A stretch of 55,384 nt of DNA from Chromatiales bacterium (GCA_002729495.1 PBYE01000015.1:1-55384), one strand, 5' to 3'. Shown: positions 29,560 through 38,444, numbered from the stretch's first letter. The notes: a model not told the origin generated them from the sequence alone. Program-made: numbers and translations.

Positions 29560-30462
29560 ATGGCCCGCAAACATATCGAGCCATTTGTGGATCGAGAGGT
29601 CCCGTTCAAGAAAATGACGCTGCCCGGATTCAGGAAGGGTATGCATTACAAGATGCTGAGTATCGACGAGGATACAGGCGCCTGCACGATGACGGTCAGG
29701 TTCGATAAGGGTTACAAATTGCCGCCCGGTATGTGTTACACCGAGTACGAAATGATCATTATGAAGGGGTCGATCAAGTACGGTGACGACGTATGCAACG
29801 CAGGATATTACCTGCGCGTGCCGGCCGGCGTGCATATGCCGGCCATGAGTGTGCCGCGCGGTGCCGAGGCCCTGCTCATGTACAACTTTGCCGAGCCGAG
29901 TTTCGTCGAGTCCGACGAAGATCACCGGCTGGCCATGCGTGACCAGCTTACAATTGTCGATTCTTACGAGGACCTGCAGTGGATGCCGACCAGCGGTGCT
30001 ATTTATCCGGCGGTTGCCCCCGGGTGTCTGCTGAAAGTCCTGAAATATGACCCGCTGACCGAAGCGCTGTCGTTCCTGTACTGCATGACGCCCAAGTTCT
30101 GGCAGGACAATATTTCCTACCATGATTGCGCCGAAGAGGCTTATCACATCTGGGGCACATCCTGGATGATGCAGTTTGGTGATTTGCCTACGGGCGGCTA
30201 TTTCTTCCGCCCACCGTGGATCAATCACGGCGCGTTTCGCAGCGAGCTTGGCATCCTCGCTTTTGGCCGCACCGACAGCAAGCTGCATAATTATTTCCAC
30301 TGGAATCCCTGGACCAGTCCTGAAGAGAACCGCGAACGTGCTGTGGCGCAACTGGCGCGCACCAAGCCTGACTTGTTTAACTGGACCATATCCAAGGATG
30401 GGCACAACCATCCACATGACTTCGAGCACCCGGACTGGAAGGAAAAATCCAACTACTTCTGA
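29560..30462 (+). CDS. Double-cupin domain protein
   Basis: A 300-aa protein with two cupin-like beta-barrels (about residues 30-130 and 165-250). The first holds RFDKGYKLPPGMCYTEYEMIIMKGSIKYGD as the conserved turn (quoted in part: PPGMCYTEYEMIIMKGS) and the second DCAEEAYHIWGTSWMMQFGD with PPWINHGAF. Metal-ligand histidines are fewer than in classic dioxygenase cupins in the first domain (Glu and Cys remain), so the second may be the active one. It lies between a small protein gene and terminators, ahead of the CoA transferase. Function unknown; degradation of an aromatic or keto acid is inference. Confidence 0.75.
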   Translation: MARKHIEPFVDREVPFKKMTLPGFRKGMHYKMLSIDEDTGACTMTVRFDKGYKLPPGMCYTEYEMIIMKGSIKYGDDVCNAGYYLRVPAGVHMPAMSVPRGAEALLMYNFAEPSFVESDEDHRLAMRDQLTIVDSYEDLQWMPTSGAIYPAVAPGCLLKVLKYDPLTEALSFLYCMTPKFWQDNISYHDCAEEAYHIWGTSWMMQFGDLPTGGYFFRPPWINHGAFRSELGILAFGRTDSKLHNYFHWNPWTSPEENRERAVAQLARTKPDLFNWTISKDGHNHPHDFEHPDWKEKSNYF

Positions 30463-30474
30463 TCATCTTTTGTG

Positions 30475-30535
30475 AACCCCGTACATTTGGGCGGGGTTTA
30501 TTCATTTATGCTACCGGGCGTTTAAGCCCGTTTTT
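30475..30535 (+). terminator. Two tandem terminator hairpins after the bicupin gene
   Basis: The first pairs AACCCCG with CGGGGTT (30475-30498), followed by a T/A-rich tail. The second pairs CGGGC with GCCCG (30515-30530) and is followed directly by TTTTT. A third small hairpin GCAGCC/GGCTGC (about 30542-30558) lies before the next ribosome-binding site. Confidence 0.85.
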
Positions 30536-30583
30536 GATTATTGCAGCCAACTCGGCTGCAGCTAAGGGCAGGAGTTAGTCCCC

Positions 30584-31780
30584 ATGGCAGGTCCGCTGGA
30601 TGGCGTAAAAATTCTGGAACTCACGGCCGTAGTATTGGGTCCGTGGGCTTGCCAGATCCTGGCCGACATGGGTGCCGAGGTAATCAAGGTAGAGCCACCC
30701 TACGGAGACAGCAACCGCAGCCTGGGTGCATCGCGCAGCCCACAGATGGCTGCGCTGTACCTGACCTGTAACAGGAATAAGCGTAGTGTGGTTCTGGACC
30801 TGAAGCAACCGGCTGCACGCGAAGCCGTGCTGCAAATTGCCGAGGACGTCGATATTGTTATCCACAATAACCGTCCGCAGGTGATGGCCAAGCTGGGACT
30901 TGAATACGCCGACTTTAAGGCAGTCAATAAGAATATTATTTATTGCGGCACTTTCGGTTATGGCAGAGCCGGGCCTTACGGAGAGAAGGGCGCACTTGAT
31001 GATTCTATCCAGTCAATCAGCGGTATAGCCTGGTTAACAAACATGGTACTTGGCGAGCCACGCTATCTGCCAACTGTCATCGCCGATAAAACGACGGCGC
31101 TTAATGTTGTTTACGCTGTAACAGCCGCACTGTATTCACGTGAAAAGACGGGCCAGGGGCAGGAGATCGAAGTGCCCATGTTCGAAAGCATGGTCTACTA
31201 CAACATGGCCGAACATCTCTGGGGTAATAGCTTTGAGCCGCCGATAGGCAGCGCAGGCTACAAGCGATTGATGAGCCATCATCGCAAGCCCTACAAAACC
31301 AAGGACGGCTATATCGCGATTCTTCCTTACCTGGATGCCCATTGGGAAAAGTTCTGTGAGCTCGCAGACCGTGCTGATCTTCTCGAAGACAAGCGATTTA
31401 CGACGTTGTCCGACCGTGTAACCAATATTGACGACACTTACGATGAAACCGCCAAAACCATGGTGCATAAAACCACCCAGGAATGGCTGGATATTTTTGG
31501 CTCGACCAGTGTACCGACCAATGCCGTAAATACCCTTGACGGTTTGCTGGACGACCCTCACCTGAAAGAGGTGGATTTCTGGCAGGAATCAGATCACCCG
31601 ACAGAGGGCAGAATTCGCATGACGCGTTTCCCGGTAACCTTTTCCGAGACGCCTGCTGAGAATCGGCGACACCAGCCAAAGCTGGGCGAGCACAGCAGAG
31701 AAATCCTTCGCGAAGCGGGCCTGAGTGATGAGCAGATCGATGCACTGATCGCGTCACGGGCCACCCTTCAGGCTGACTAA
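30584..31780 (+). CDS. CaiB/BaiF (class III) CoA transferase
   Basis: A 398-aa CoA transferase that moves CoA between carboxylic acids. The N-terminal block LDGVKILELTAVVLGPWACQ and the ADMGAEVIKVEPP motif are standard; the catalytic Asp region is GPYGEKGALDDSIQSISG, and GYIAILPYLDAHWEKFCELA fits the family. A good ribosome-binding site (GGCAGGAG) precedes the ATG. It follows two terminators, so it has its own promoter, and the SGNH-like gene starts 24 bases after its stop. Substrate unknown. Confidence 0.92.
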   Translation: MAGPLDGVKILELTAVVLGPWACQILADMGAEVIKVEPPYGDSNRSLGASRSPQMAALYLTCNRNKRSVVLDLKQPAAREAVLQIAEDVDIVIHNNRPQVMAKLGLEYADFKAVNKNIIYCGTFGYGRAGPYGEKGALDDSIQSISGIAWLTNMVLGEPRYLPTVIADKTTALNVVYAVTAALYSREKTGQGQEIEVPMFESMVYYNMAEHLWGNSFEPPIGSAGYKRLMSHHRKPYKTKDGYIAILPYLDAHWEKFCELADRADLLEDKRFTTLSDRVTNIDDTYDETAKTMVHKTTQEWLDIFGSTSVPTNAVNTLDGLLDDPHLKEVDFWQESDHPTEGRIRMTRFPVTFSETPAENRRHQPKLGEHSREILREAGLSDEQIDALIASRATLQAD

Positions 31781-31804
31781 CTCAGGCTGTGGAGGAGCCA
31801 GGCC

Positions 31805-32944
31805 TTGGGAAACGAATCGTCAGCGCATACCACTAGCGTAGGCAGGCGTATGGCCAATTTTGTCCGTGTGCTGGGAATTCAGTTATTCGTCTTTTTTATT
31901 CTGCTGGAAGTTATCGGGCGGATATTTGACCCTATTGGCGTATCTTATTACAACGAGTCTGCCCGTATCTTCGACGAGATGATTATCGAAGAGCCGATAG
32001 GCTATCGCTTCCCACCTGGGCTGCAGGGGAACTTTTATGGTGTCCCGGTTTCGATCAATAAATATGGTATGCGTGACCGTCCGGTTCCTGCAGAAAAAGA
32101 ACCAGGCGAATTCCGCATACTTGCTATGGGCGATTCGGTAATATTCTCACTCGGGGTAACTGCTGAAGATTCTATACCCGGCCAGCTTGAAGTAATCGCA
32201 AACGACGGGGCGCCCGAAGGCGTGCGCTACCGAACACTGAACATGGGTGTGCCTTCTTACAATACTCTGCAGCAACTCGAACAGCTGCGGTAGGTCGGAC
32301 TTTCATTACAACCTGATGCCACTTTTCTGTTTGTCGTTCCCAACGATCAGCAGGACAAAATGTGGGTTTACGAGAAGTGTAGTAATTTCCTGGTAGACGC
32401 GGCCCAGCGCAGTTATGCAGCCGGCCTCAGTTTTTTTGCAGGTCGCTGGCTTCTGAGTACGCTTGGCCTGTATACCAACCCCAACCAGGAGGGTTTTGAC
32501 GTTGAGCGTTTCGAGGAGCTTTATCCCGAGCTCGTTGAAGAGTGGAGCAATAAGATACCTGGCAAGACAGGCCAGCGCGTGGGCGCGGGAGAGTCTGTTG
32601 TCAAGGCGGTGCTCAGTGACCAGGGCTGGCTGGATGTGGAGAATTCGCTGGTTGAAATCTCCCGGCTGCTAAAGGAGGCGAATGTGCCGTTCCTGGTGTT
32701 GTATCGTCCGAACATTCGTGACTTCTACGAGAACCGGATGATTGAACTTGGCGAGCAGGAAGGCTTCGCTATTCACGGGCTCGATATCTTTGATGACCCG
32801 CGTTGGGACGAGGCCGATAAGGCCAAATACGTTAATTCCGCGGTAGACAGTCATTGCAACGTGGAAGGTTGCACGATCTATGCAACGATCATTTACGAGA
32901 AACTTCTGGAAGCAGGATTGCTTCCAGCCAATGCGGCTCAATAA
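31805..32944 (+). pseudogene. SGNH/GDSL hydrolase-like membrane protein with an in-frame TAG
   Basis: Starts at TTG 31805, 8 bases after GGAGGA. A membrane anchor (FVRVLGIQLFVFFILLEVIG) is followed by an SGNH fold: block I AMGDSVIFSLGV and, near the C-terminus, AVDSHCNVEG, which resembles the catalytic D-x-H. Codon 163 is TAG (32291-32293) and the same frame then runs on without further stop to 32944, about 379 codons in all. The part after the stop (FLFVVPNDQQDKMWVYEK) continues the fold. A GAG or AAG changed to TAG would explain it. A recent nonsense mutation, suppression or a sequencing error are all possible. Confidence 0.75.
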
Positions 32945-32970
32945 GCGGTGCCTCGCCAGGCTTTTCTCGC

Positions 32971-33840
32971 TTAGCCGTCCAGTCCGTAAATACGCAGGGT
33001 GTTGTCACGCATCAGTTTGCGCCGTGCCTCCGGTTTTAGTCCAAGGTTGTCAATATCTTCGATCGTACGCTTGAACGGCAACACCGGGAAGTCTGTACCA
33101 AAGATCACTTTGTCCTGACCAAAAGAATTAATGTAGTGCGTGAATTCTTTGGGCCAATACTTGGGGCGATGTGCATCGCAGCCGATGTATACGTTCTTGT
33201 GTTTCCACGACATCGCAATCATTTCTTCCACCCATGGAATTCCGACATGGATACCGATGAGTTTCAGTTCCGGAAAATCACAGGCGACCGGATCGAGGGT
33301 TATGGGTTTGGCCGGGCTGATACAGGGAAAGTCCGGGTTGTAGACCATTGACTGACCGACCTGCATCTGAATCGGCACATCGAGTTCCCAGCACTTGGCG
33401 TAAAACGGGTAGACTTTGCGATGATCGGGTGCGAGTTCAAACCAGTGTGGATAGAAATGGGCACCGATGAAACCCATGTTGGTGACCGCATCCTCAAAAG
33501 CCTTGACGCCGTTCATGCCCGTCGTAGGGTCGATGCCCGCCAGGCCATACAGGCGATCCGGATATTGTTCGCAGGCTCGTGCCACTATTTCATAGGGCAT
33601 GTGATAGCAGCCCGGCAGGCCGATGCGACCGCTGTGGGCTGCAATCAGAAAGGCTTTGTCGATGCCGGCGTCATCCAGAATTTTGATCAGCTGATCGATT
33701 TCGATCGGTTGTCCGGAGCTCTCCTTGGCGTTCATTTTTTTCTGGAAGAAATCGTCACCCCAGTCGGGACGCTGTCTCAGGGCTTCTTCGTTCCAGATGT
33801 TGACGACCGCGTCGATGGCTTTGTAATCGTGTTCGGGCAT
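32971..33840 (-). CDS. Amidohydrolase-2 family protein lacking the N-terminal HxH
   Basis: A 289-aa protein of the amidohydrolase-2 (ACMSD-like) superfamily. The family blocks DRLYGLAGIDP, IGAHFYPHW, PELKLIGIHVGIPWVEE and KVIFGTDFPV are present, the last carrying the metal Asp. The usual HxH metal pair after the first strand is missing: the sequence reads YKAIDAVVNIWNEEA. So it may bind metal differently or have lost hydrolase activity. The start at 33838-33840 has AGGAAACAAGGA upstream. It converges with the SGNH-like gene and is divergent from the thiamine operon. Confidence 0.82.
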   Translation of the reverse strand: MPEHDYKAIDAVVNIWNEEALRQRPDWGDDFFQKKMNAKESSGQPIEIDQLIKILDDAGIDKAFLIAAHSGRIGLPGCYHMPYEIVARACEQYPDRLYGLAGIDPTTGMNGVKAFEDAVTNMGFIGAHFYPHWFELAPDHRKVYPFYAKCWELDVPIQMQVGQSMVYNPDFPCISPAKPITLDPVACDFPELKLIGIHVGIPWVEEMIAMSWKHKNVYIGCDAHRPKYWPKEFTHYINSFGQDKVIFGTDFPVLPFKRTIEDIDNLGLKPEARRKLMRDNTLRIYGLDG

Positions 33841-34044
33841 TCCTTGTTTCCTGCGTGATACTTTGATCACGGTATGATCGGGGCACGAACCATAGCAGAG
33901 AACCGTGCCCGTGTTAATTTGCCGCCATGCTGCGCAAAAGCCTGCGGCTAAGCCCCGAGGGCGGCTGCACGAGGCCTAAAGCGTTTGCGGGTCACTTCCC
34001 GGGCTTTGCCTGGCGGGCGGAATCTGGTCTATAGTTTACCCCGG

Positions 34045-34131
34045 CCTTAGGGGCGGCTCATGGAGAGCCTGAGACCTTCTGCGAGGGAACCCTCAGAACC
34101 TGATCCGGTTAGTACCGGCGTAGGAATAGGA
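34045..34131 (+). promoter_or_regulatory. TPP (thiamine pyrophosphate) riboswitch aptamer
   Basis: The Thi-box consensus is plain: GGGGCGGCTCATGGAGAGCC, then CTGAGA, the central CC..GAACCTGATC and the 3' block AGTACCGGCGTAGGAA. The aptamer precedes the TonB receptor of the thiamine operon by about 60 bases. A P1 stem between CCTTA and TAGG flanks it. Ligand binding should repress the downstream genes. Confidence 0.95.
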
Positions 34132-34160
34132 CATACCCGACCTCCTGCTCGTTCTAAACC

Positions 34161-34186
34161 GGGTCTCTTACACATACAAGAGATCC
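34161..34186 (+). promoter_or_regulatory. Shine-Dalgarno-sequestering hairpin of the TPP riboswitch
   Basis: GGGTCTCTT (34161-34169) pairs with AAGAGATCC (34178-34186) through nine base pairs with one G-T, ending 4 bases before the ATG and hiding the purine-rich AAGAGA. The 5' arm also lies in AACCGGGTC (34157-34165), which can pair fully with GATCCGGTT (34102-34110) inside the aptamer. This gives a two-state translational switch. Confidence 0.7.
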
Positions 34187-34190
34187 GATC

Positions 34191-36398
34191 ATGACATCTT
34201 TAAAATTCCGATTCGCGACCGCGATACTTGCCGTAGTTGTATTCACTGGTGTGCAGGGTGCTGGTCAACAGCGCTTGCCGGATGAGATCGTGGTGTCCGG
34301 TTATCGTTCGATGACAACTTTTGAACTGGATAACAGTGTCTCCGTACTGGATGAACAGACTATTAATCAGTCTGCCGTCGAGAACTTCGAGGAACTGGTG
34401 CATCTCATACCCAATATGTCGCTGTCGGGCGAGGGTTCCCGTGCCAGGTATTTTCAGATTCGCGGAGTGGGTGAGCGGGAGCAATATGAGGGCGCGCCAA
34501 ACCCCTCGGTCGGATACATCATTGACGATATCGATCTTTCCGGTATTGGCGGAATCTCTTCAACGTTCGATTTGCAGCAGATTGACGTGTTGCGGGGACC
34601 ACAGAGCGCCCGCTACGGGTCCAGCGCGCTTGCAGGAATAGTCTATGTGCAAAGCGCCATGCCATCCGATGAATTCGGAGCCACGATCGAACTGGGTGGC
34701 GGGACTGACGACATGTGGTCGGTCGGTGCAGCAGTCGGCGGGCCATTGACGGACAGCCTTGGCGGTCGCATGTCGGTTCACTACTACGAAGATAACGGTT
34801 TCCGTGACAATCCGTTTCTCGATAAAGATGACACCAACGGGCGCGAGGAACTCTCGGTCCGGGGCAAACTGAGCTTCGAGTTCGCGGATAACTGGAATGC
34901 ACTGCTGTCGGGACTCTACACCGATTACGACAATGGCTACGATGCTTGGTCCCTCGCAAACAATGACACCGTTTTATCGAACCAGCCGGGCGAGGATTCG
35001 CAGAAAACCAAGGCCGGTTCGCTAAAGTTCTCCGGCCCCCTGAGCTCCGCTGTCGACTTTGTGAGTATTACCAGTGCTGCCGACTCCGACATTGTATTTG
35101 CCTACGATGCCGACTGGGCCAATCGGGATACCTTTTTGCCCGATTACCAGGTTGAGTACAGCTCTCATAATCCGCGGCAGCGCGACACTTTAAGCCAGGA
35201 GTTTCGCTTCGTGTCAGGCGAAGATGGCCGGATCTTTGGCGATACAACTGAATGGGTTGCGGGTATTTATGTGTCTCGTCTTGAGGAAGACAACCAGATT
35301 ACCAACCCGGGTGTGTACGTCGATTTTGATGACGCGAGTTGCCCCGGGCCTTTCCCGGGTTTCTGCGTCTCTCAGCGCGATGTCGATAGCGAATATGAAG
35401 CCGATACGTATGCAGTATTCGCCGGTATTGAGAGCCGCCTGACAGAGAAATTGGGTCTTTCTGTAGGGTTGCGATTTGAGCGCTGGGATGCTGATTACAA
35501 TGACTCGTGGGTCGACAACAGCTATTTCGATGAAGACTTCAATCCGATCATGGTGGACGGAAATAATAGCTTCAGTCCCGATGAAAACATGCTCGGTGGC
35601 CACGTTGCATTGAGCTATGACTGGTCCGATGAGTTGCGTGGTTACGCGCGCATAGCGCGCGGATTCAAAGCCGGTGGCTTTAACCCGTCGCTGGCAGCCG
35701 TGACAGATGCGGGGATAGTCGGGCCTTACGGTCCGGAGCAAATTTCTTACGATCCTGAATACCTGTGGAATTACGAAGTCGGATTTAAAGCCGATTGGCT
35801 GGACGGCACCTTGCAGACAGACCTCAGTGTTTTCTACATGGATCGGGATGACGCGCAGCTGAGCCAGTCTGATCAGTTTGGCGACCCCAACGCATTCATA
35901 TTCGTGACTTCGAACGGCGAAGCAAATAGCTACGGCGTCGAATTCAGCAGCGTGTGGCAGGCAACGGATTCGCTGCGGTTGCATGGTTTGCTTGGGCTGC
36001 TCGAAACCGAGATAGATGAATGGGCTGTGCGCCCGGCAGTTGAAGGCCGCGATTTGGCGCACGCGCCCGCCTATACGCTCAATGTCAGTGCAACCTGGAT
36101 GAGTCCGCAGGGCTGGTACGCAAGGCTCGATATCAATGCTGTCGATGAGTACTACTTCGACATCAGCCATGACGAGAAATCAGAATCTTACGAAGTGGTT
36201 AATCTGCACGTAGGTAAGGAGTGGGATAGCTGGGCGGTGGCTCTCTGGGGCCGCAATATCTTTGACGAAGAATACGCGGCCCGCGGCTTCTATTTCGCCA
36301 ACGAGCCTCCCTATGCGGACGCCCAGACTACCCTGTATACCCGGTCTGGCGATCCGCGTCAGGTTGGCCTGACCGTAAACTACAGGTACGGAAAATAG
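34191..36398 (+). CDS. TonB-dependent receptor, predicted thiamine uptake
   Basis: A 735-aa outer-membrane receptor with signal peptide (FRFATAILAVVVFTGVQG), TonB-box-like DEIVVSGYR, a plug (LQQIDVLRGPQSARYGSSAL) and a long barrel with ARGFKAGGFNPS and a terminal GLTVNYRYGK. The plug and barrel order follow the family. It stands directly under a TPP riboswitch and before a YkoF-like protein, PnuT permease and kinase, so I infer thiamine or a precursor as the ligand. The start has its ribosome-binding site inside the sequestering hairpin. Confidence 0.92.
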   Translation: MTSLKFRFATAILAVVVFTGVQGAGQQRLPDEIVVSGYRSMTTFELDNSVSVLDEQTINQSAVENFEELVHLIPNMSLSGEGSRARYFQIRGVGEREQYEGAPNPSVGYIIDDIDLSGIGGISSTFDLQQIDVLRGPQSARYGSSALAGIVYVQSAMPSDEFGATIELGGGTDDMWSVGAAVGGPLTDSLGGRMSVHYYEDNGFRDNPFLDKDDTNGREELSVRGKLSFEFADNWNALLSGLYTDYDNGYDAWSLANNDTVLSNQPGEDSQKTKAGSLKFSGPLSSAVDFVSITSAADSDIVFAYDADWANRDTFLPDYQVEYSSHNPRQRDTLSQEFRFVSGEDGRIFGDTTEWVAGIYVSRLEEDNQITNPGVYVDFDDASCPGPFPGFCVSQRDVDSEYEADTYAVFAGIESRLTEKLGLSVGLRFERWDADYNDSWVDNSYFDEDFNPIMVDGNNSFSPDENMLGGHVALSYDWSDELRGYARIARGFKAGGFNPSLAAVTDAGIVGPYGPEQISYDPEYLWNYEVGFKADWLDGTLQTDLSVFYMDRDDAQLSQSDQFGDPNAFIFVTSNGEANSYGVEFSSVWQATDSLRLHGLLGLLETEIDEWAVRPAVEGRDLAHAPAYTLNVSATWMSPQGWYARLDINAVDEYYFDISHDEKSESYEVVNLHVGKEWDSWAVALWGRNIFDEEYAARGFYFANEPPYADAQTTLYTRSGDPRQVGLTVNYRYGK

Positions 36399-36411
36399 CC
36401 CGGAGTCAGCA

Positions 36412-36681
36412 ATGAAAATTACCGTTGATATCAGCATGTACCCGCTGGATGCAGACTACAAGCCGGCAATCAAGGCCTTTATTCGCAGACTGCGAAGCTT
36501 CGAAGGCCTTACCCTGGTTACCAACCAGCTAAGCACGCAGGTGAACGGCGAGTATGACGATGTCACAACCGCCTTAAACGTGTGTATGCGTGAAAGCATG
36601 GAGCAGCAGGAAAAAGCTGTATTCGTCACGCGTTACCTGAACGCAGATCTGGACATATCGCATCTGCCGAACATTGACTGA
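36412..36681 (+). CDS. YkoF-like thiamine/HMP-binding protein
   Basis: An 89-aa protein matching the YkoF/MTH1187 thiamine-binding fold in length and signature: MKITVDISMYPLDADY, then LVTNQLSTQVNGEYDDVTTAL. YkoF binds thiamine or hydroxymethylpyrimidine. It has no signal peptide, so it is cytoplasmic. The gene starts 13 bases after the receptor stop and overlaps the PnuT start by 8 bases, so the genes are in one operon under the riboswitch. Whether it is a binding or chaperone protein here is open. Confidence 0.85.
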   Translation: MKITVDISMYPLDADYKPAIKAFIRRLRSFEGLTLVTNQLSTQVNGEYDDVTTALNVCMRESMEQQEKAVFVTRYLNADLDISHLPNID

Positions 36682-37273
36682 CTTTCTGCAACTACTGGCC
36701 GACGCCGCCGGCGCAATGTCTACGTGGGAAATTGCAGCGGTTGCCCTGGCGATTATCTACCTGGTGCTGGCTATTCGGCAGAACGTCGCATGCTGGCCCG
36801 CCGCGATAGCGAGTGCAGCTATTTACATAGTCCTGATGTATCAGGCACGACTCTATATGGAGTCGTTATTGCAGCTTTTCTATATAGCCATGGCCTGCTA
36901 TGGCTGGTTTAACTGGCAAAGCAGAAACGGTGATGAACTGCCCGTAACCAGCTGGCCCATCGCATTTCACGTGGTACCGCTACTGGCCATGGGCCTCCTG
37001 ACCGTTACTGCAGGGTTATTGCTGGCGACATACAGTGATGCCGCGTCGCCGTACCTCGATTCCTTCACCACCTGGGGCGCGATCATTACGACCTGGATGG
37101 TCGCCCGCAAGGTATTGCAGAACTGGCACTACTGGTTTGTTATAGACAGCGTATCGGTCTGGTTGTACCTGGACCGTGGCCTGTTGCTAACGGCGCTGCT
37201 GTTTGTTTGTTACCTGTTTCTGATTGTTATCGGGCTCAGACAGTGGCGGCGTAGTCTGCCGGAGACGGGATGA
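36674..37273 (+). CDS. pnuT: PnuC/PnuT-family thiamine transporter
   Basis: A 199-aa inner-membrane permease with about seven hydrophobic segments and the family core YGWFNW. PnuC-type carriers facilitate nicotinamide riboside or thiamine and depend on intracellular phosphorylation to trap the substrate. The TPP riboswitch and the kinase downstream indicate thiamine (PnuT). The start is a TTG at 36674 that overlaps the YkoF-like stop; an internal ATG at about 36716 is an alternative but would remove part of the N-terminus. Confidence 0.88.
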   Translation: MTDFLQLLADAAGAMSTWEIAAVALAIIYLVLAIRQNVACWPAAIASAAIYIVLMYQARLYMESLLQLFYIAMACYGWFNWQSRNGDELPVTSWPIAFHVVPLLAMGLLTVTAGLLLATYSDAASPYLDSFTTWGAIITTWMVARKVLQNWHYWFVIDSVSVWLYLDRGLLLTALLFVCYLFLIVIGLRQWRRSLPETG

Positions 37274-37282
37274 AGCTAAACA

Positions 37283-38122
37283 ATGACAATTGACAAGGCC
37301 CTGCTCGATGACTTGCCGCTTACCGGGCCGGTAAATGTGGTGGAAGCGTTTTCGGGCGGGCCTGCCAGTGACAGCTACCTGCTGGAAAGCAGCGACCGGC
37401 GAGTCGTTTTGCGCATTGATAAACCCCTGGCCAACGCCATCGGGCTTGATCGCAAGGCTGAAGCCGATGTCCTCATCGCCGTTGAGGCTGCCGGCATTGG
37501 CCCACAGGTGGTATGGGCAGATCCGGCGCGCGGCATCCTGATTACCGAGTACCTTGAGGGAGATGCATGGGACCGGCACGATTTGCTGGTTGAATCAAAC
37601 CTTGAGCGACTGGGGGGTCTATTCCGTAAGCTGCATGCACTTGCGCCGGCCGGACCTGAATTCCGTGTTGCAGATTGGGCGGAAAGGTACGCGCAGCGTT
37701 TGCAGACTAAGCCGGGGCGGGTGCTCGCAGAACGGATCAAACACCTTGATCACTGCCTTAAAGAAGAGCGGCCCGTTCCGGCCGTTCTTTGCCACAACGA
37801 CCCGGTCGCCCGGAATATCGTTGATTCCAGGGCGCTGCATTTCATCGACTGGGAGTATGCCGGGGTAGGGGATCCGTACTTCGATCTTGCCGTCGTAACG
37901 GCGCACCATGAGCTGCCGGAGAAGGCTGTAGATGCGTTGCTGGAAAGCTATCTCGGGTCCTTCGACGCGGCTGATTACGCGCGCCTGGCGCTGGCCGCAG
38001 AGCTCTATGACTGCCTGCATTTGCTGTGGCTGATACTGGTTATCGCTGCAGGCCAGGGTACCCCGGCGGAGGTCGCCCGCAGCCACGATATGGGCGCAAG
38101 GCTAGGTGTGGCAGGGGTTTAG
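37283..38122 (+). CDS. Thiamine kinase-like phosphotransferase (APH family)
   Basis: A 279-aa kinase of the choline/aminoglycoside phosphotransferase fold. The Brenner motif is VLCHNDPVARNIV and the metal-binding DxD-type block is LHFIDWEYAGVGDPYFDLA. In the setting of the thiamine operon it is probably thiamine kinase (ThiK/YcfN-like), which would trap imported thiamine as TMP. It starts 9 bases after the pnuT stop and closes the operon. An aminoglycoside or choline kinase role is less likely because of the riboswitch context. Confidence 0.82.
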   Translation: MTIDKALLDDLPLTGPVNVVEAFSGGPASDSYLLESSDRRVVLRIDKPLANAIGLDRKAEADVLIAVEAAGIGPQVVWADPARGILITEYLEGDAWDRHDLLVESNLERLGGLFRKLHALAPAGPEFRVADWAERYAQRLQTKPGRVLAERIKHLDHCLKEERPVPAVLCHNDPVARNIVDSRALHFIDWEYAGVGDPYFDLAVVTAHHELPEKAVDALLESYLGSFDAADYARLALAAELYDCLHLLWLILVIAAGQGTPAEVARSHDMGARLGVAGV

Positions 38123-38444
38123 AGAGATTATGCTGCGGAGCGCTAGCGTACCTCGTGCAGCGGGTTGGATAAAGACATCCCGGGGCATGGCGACGCTGCT
38201 GGAGATGGTCGCATTTATCGCATCTTATTGAATGAAATGTTAAAATGGAAAATTCGCCAAAAAGCAGCTGCCCACTTAGCTATGGTGCCTTCTGGGGGGC
38301 AAGTCATGTATGGCTTGGGGCCTGCGCCGTATAATTCGGTAAAACATAACACAGGCGATTGCGTAATCTGACGGGATTCGGCCGAGTCTGGACTCCCGCA
38401 GTTTGCCCACAGCAAACGCAAACAAGTAAAATGTTAGAGCAATC
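38123..38444 (+). promoter_or_regulatory. Intergenic region with candidate sigma-54 and sigma-70 promoters for the exopolysaccharide locus
   Basis: About 320 bases without a supported gene. At 38311-38325 stands TGGCTTGGGGCCTGC, which has GG and GC separated by exactly ten bases as in sigma-54 promoters (consensus TGGCAC-N5-TTGC; seven of ten positions fit). Five bases downstream is a perfect TATAAT (38330-38335) with no good -35. The first gene starts at 38445, and both candidates point to it. Confidence 0.45.

Noticed and set aside
38165-38371. A 68-codon frame in the gap before the exopolysaccharide operon
   Set aside because: It overlaps the candidate promoters, has no good ribosome-binding site and no recognisable product.
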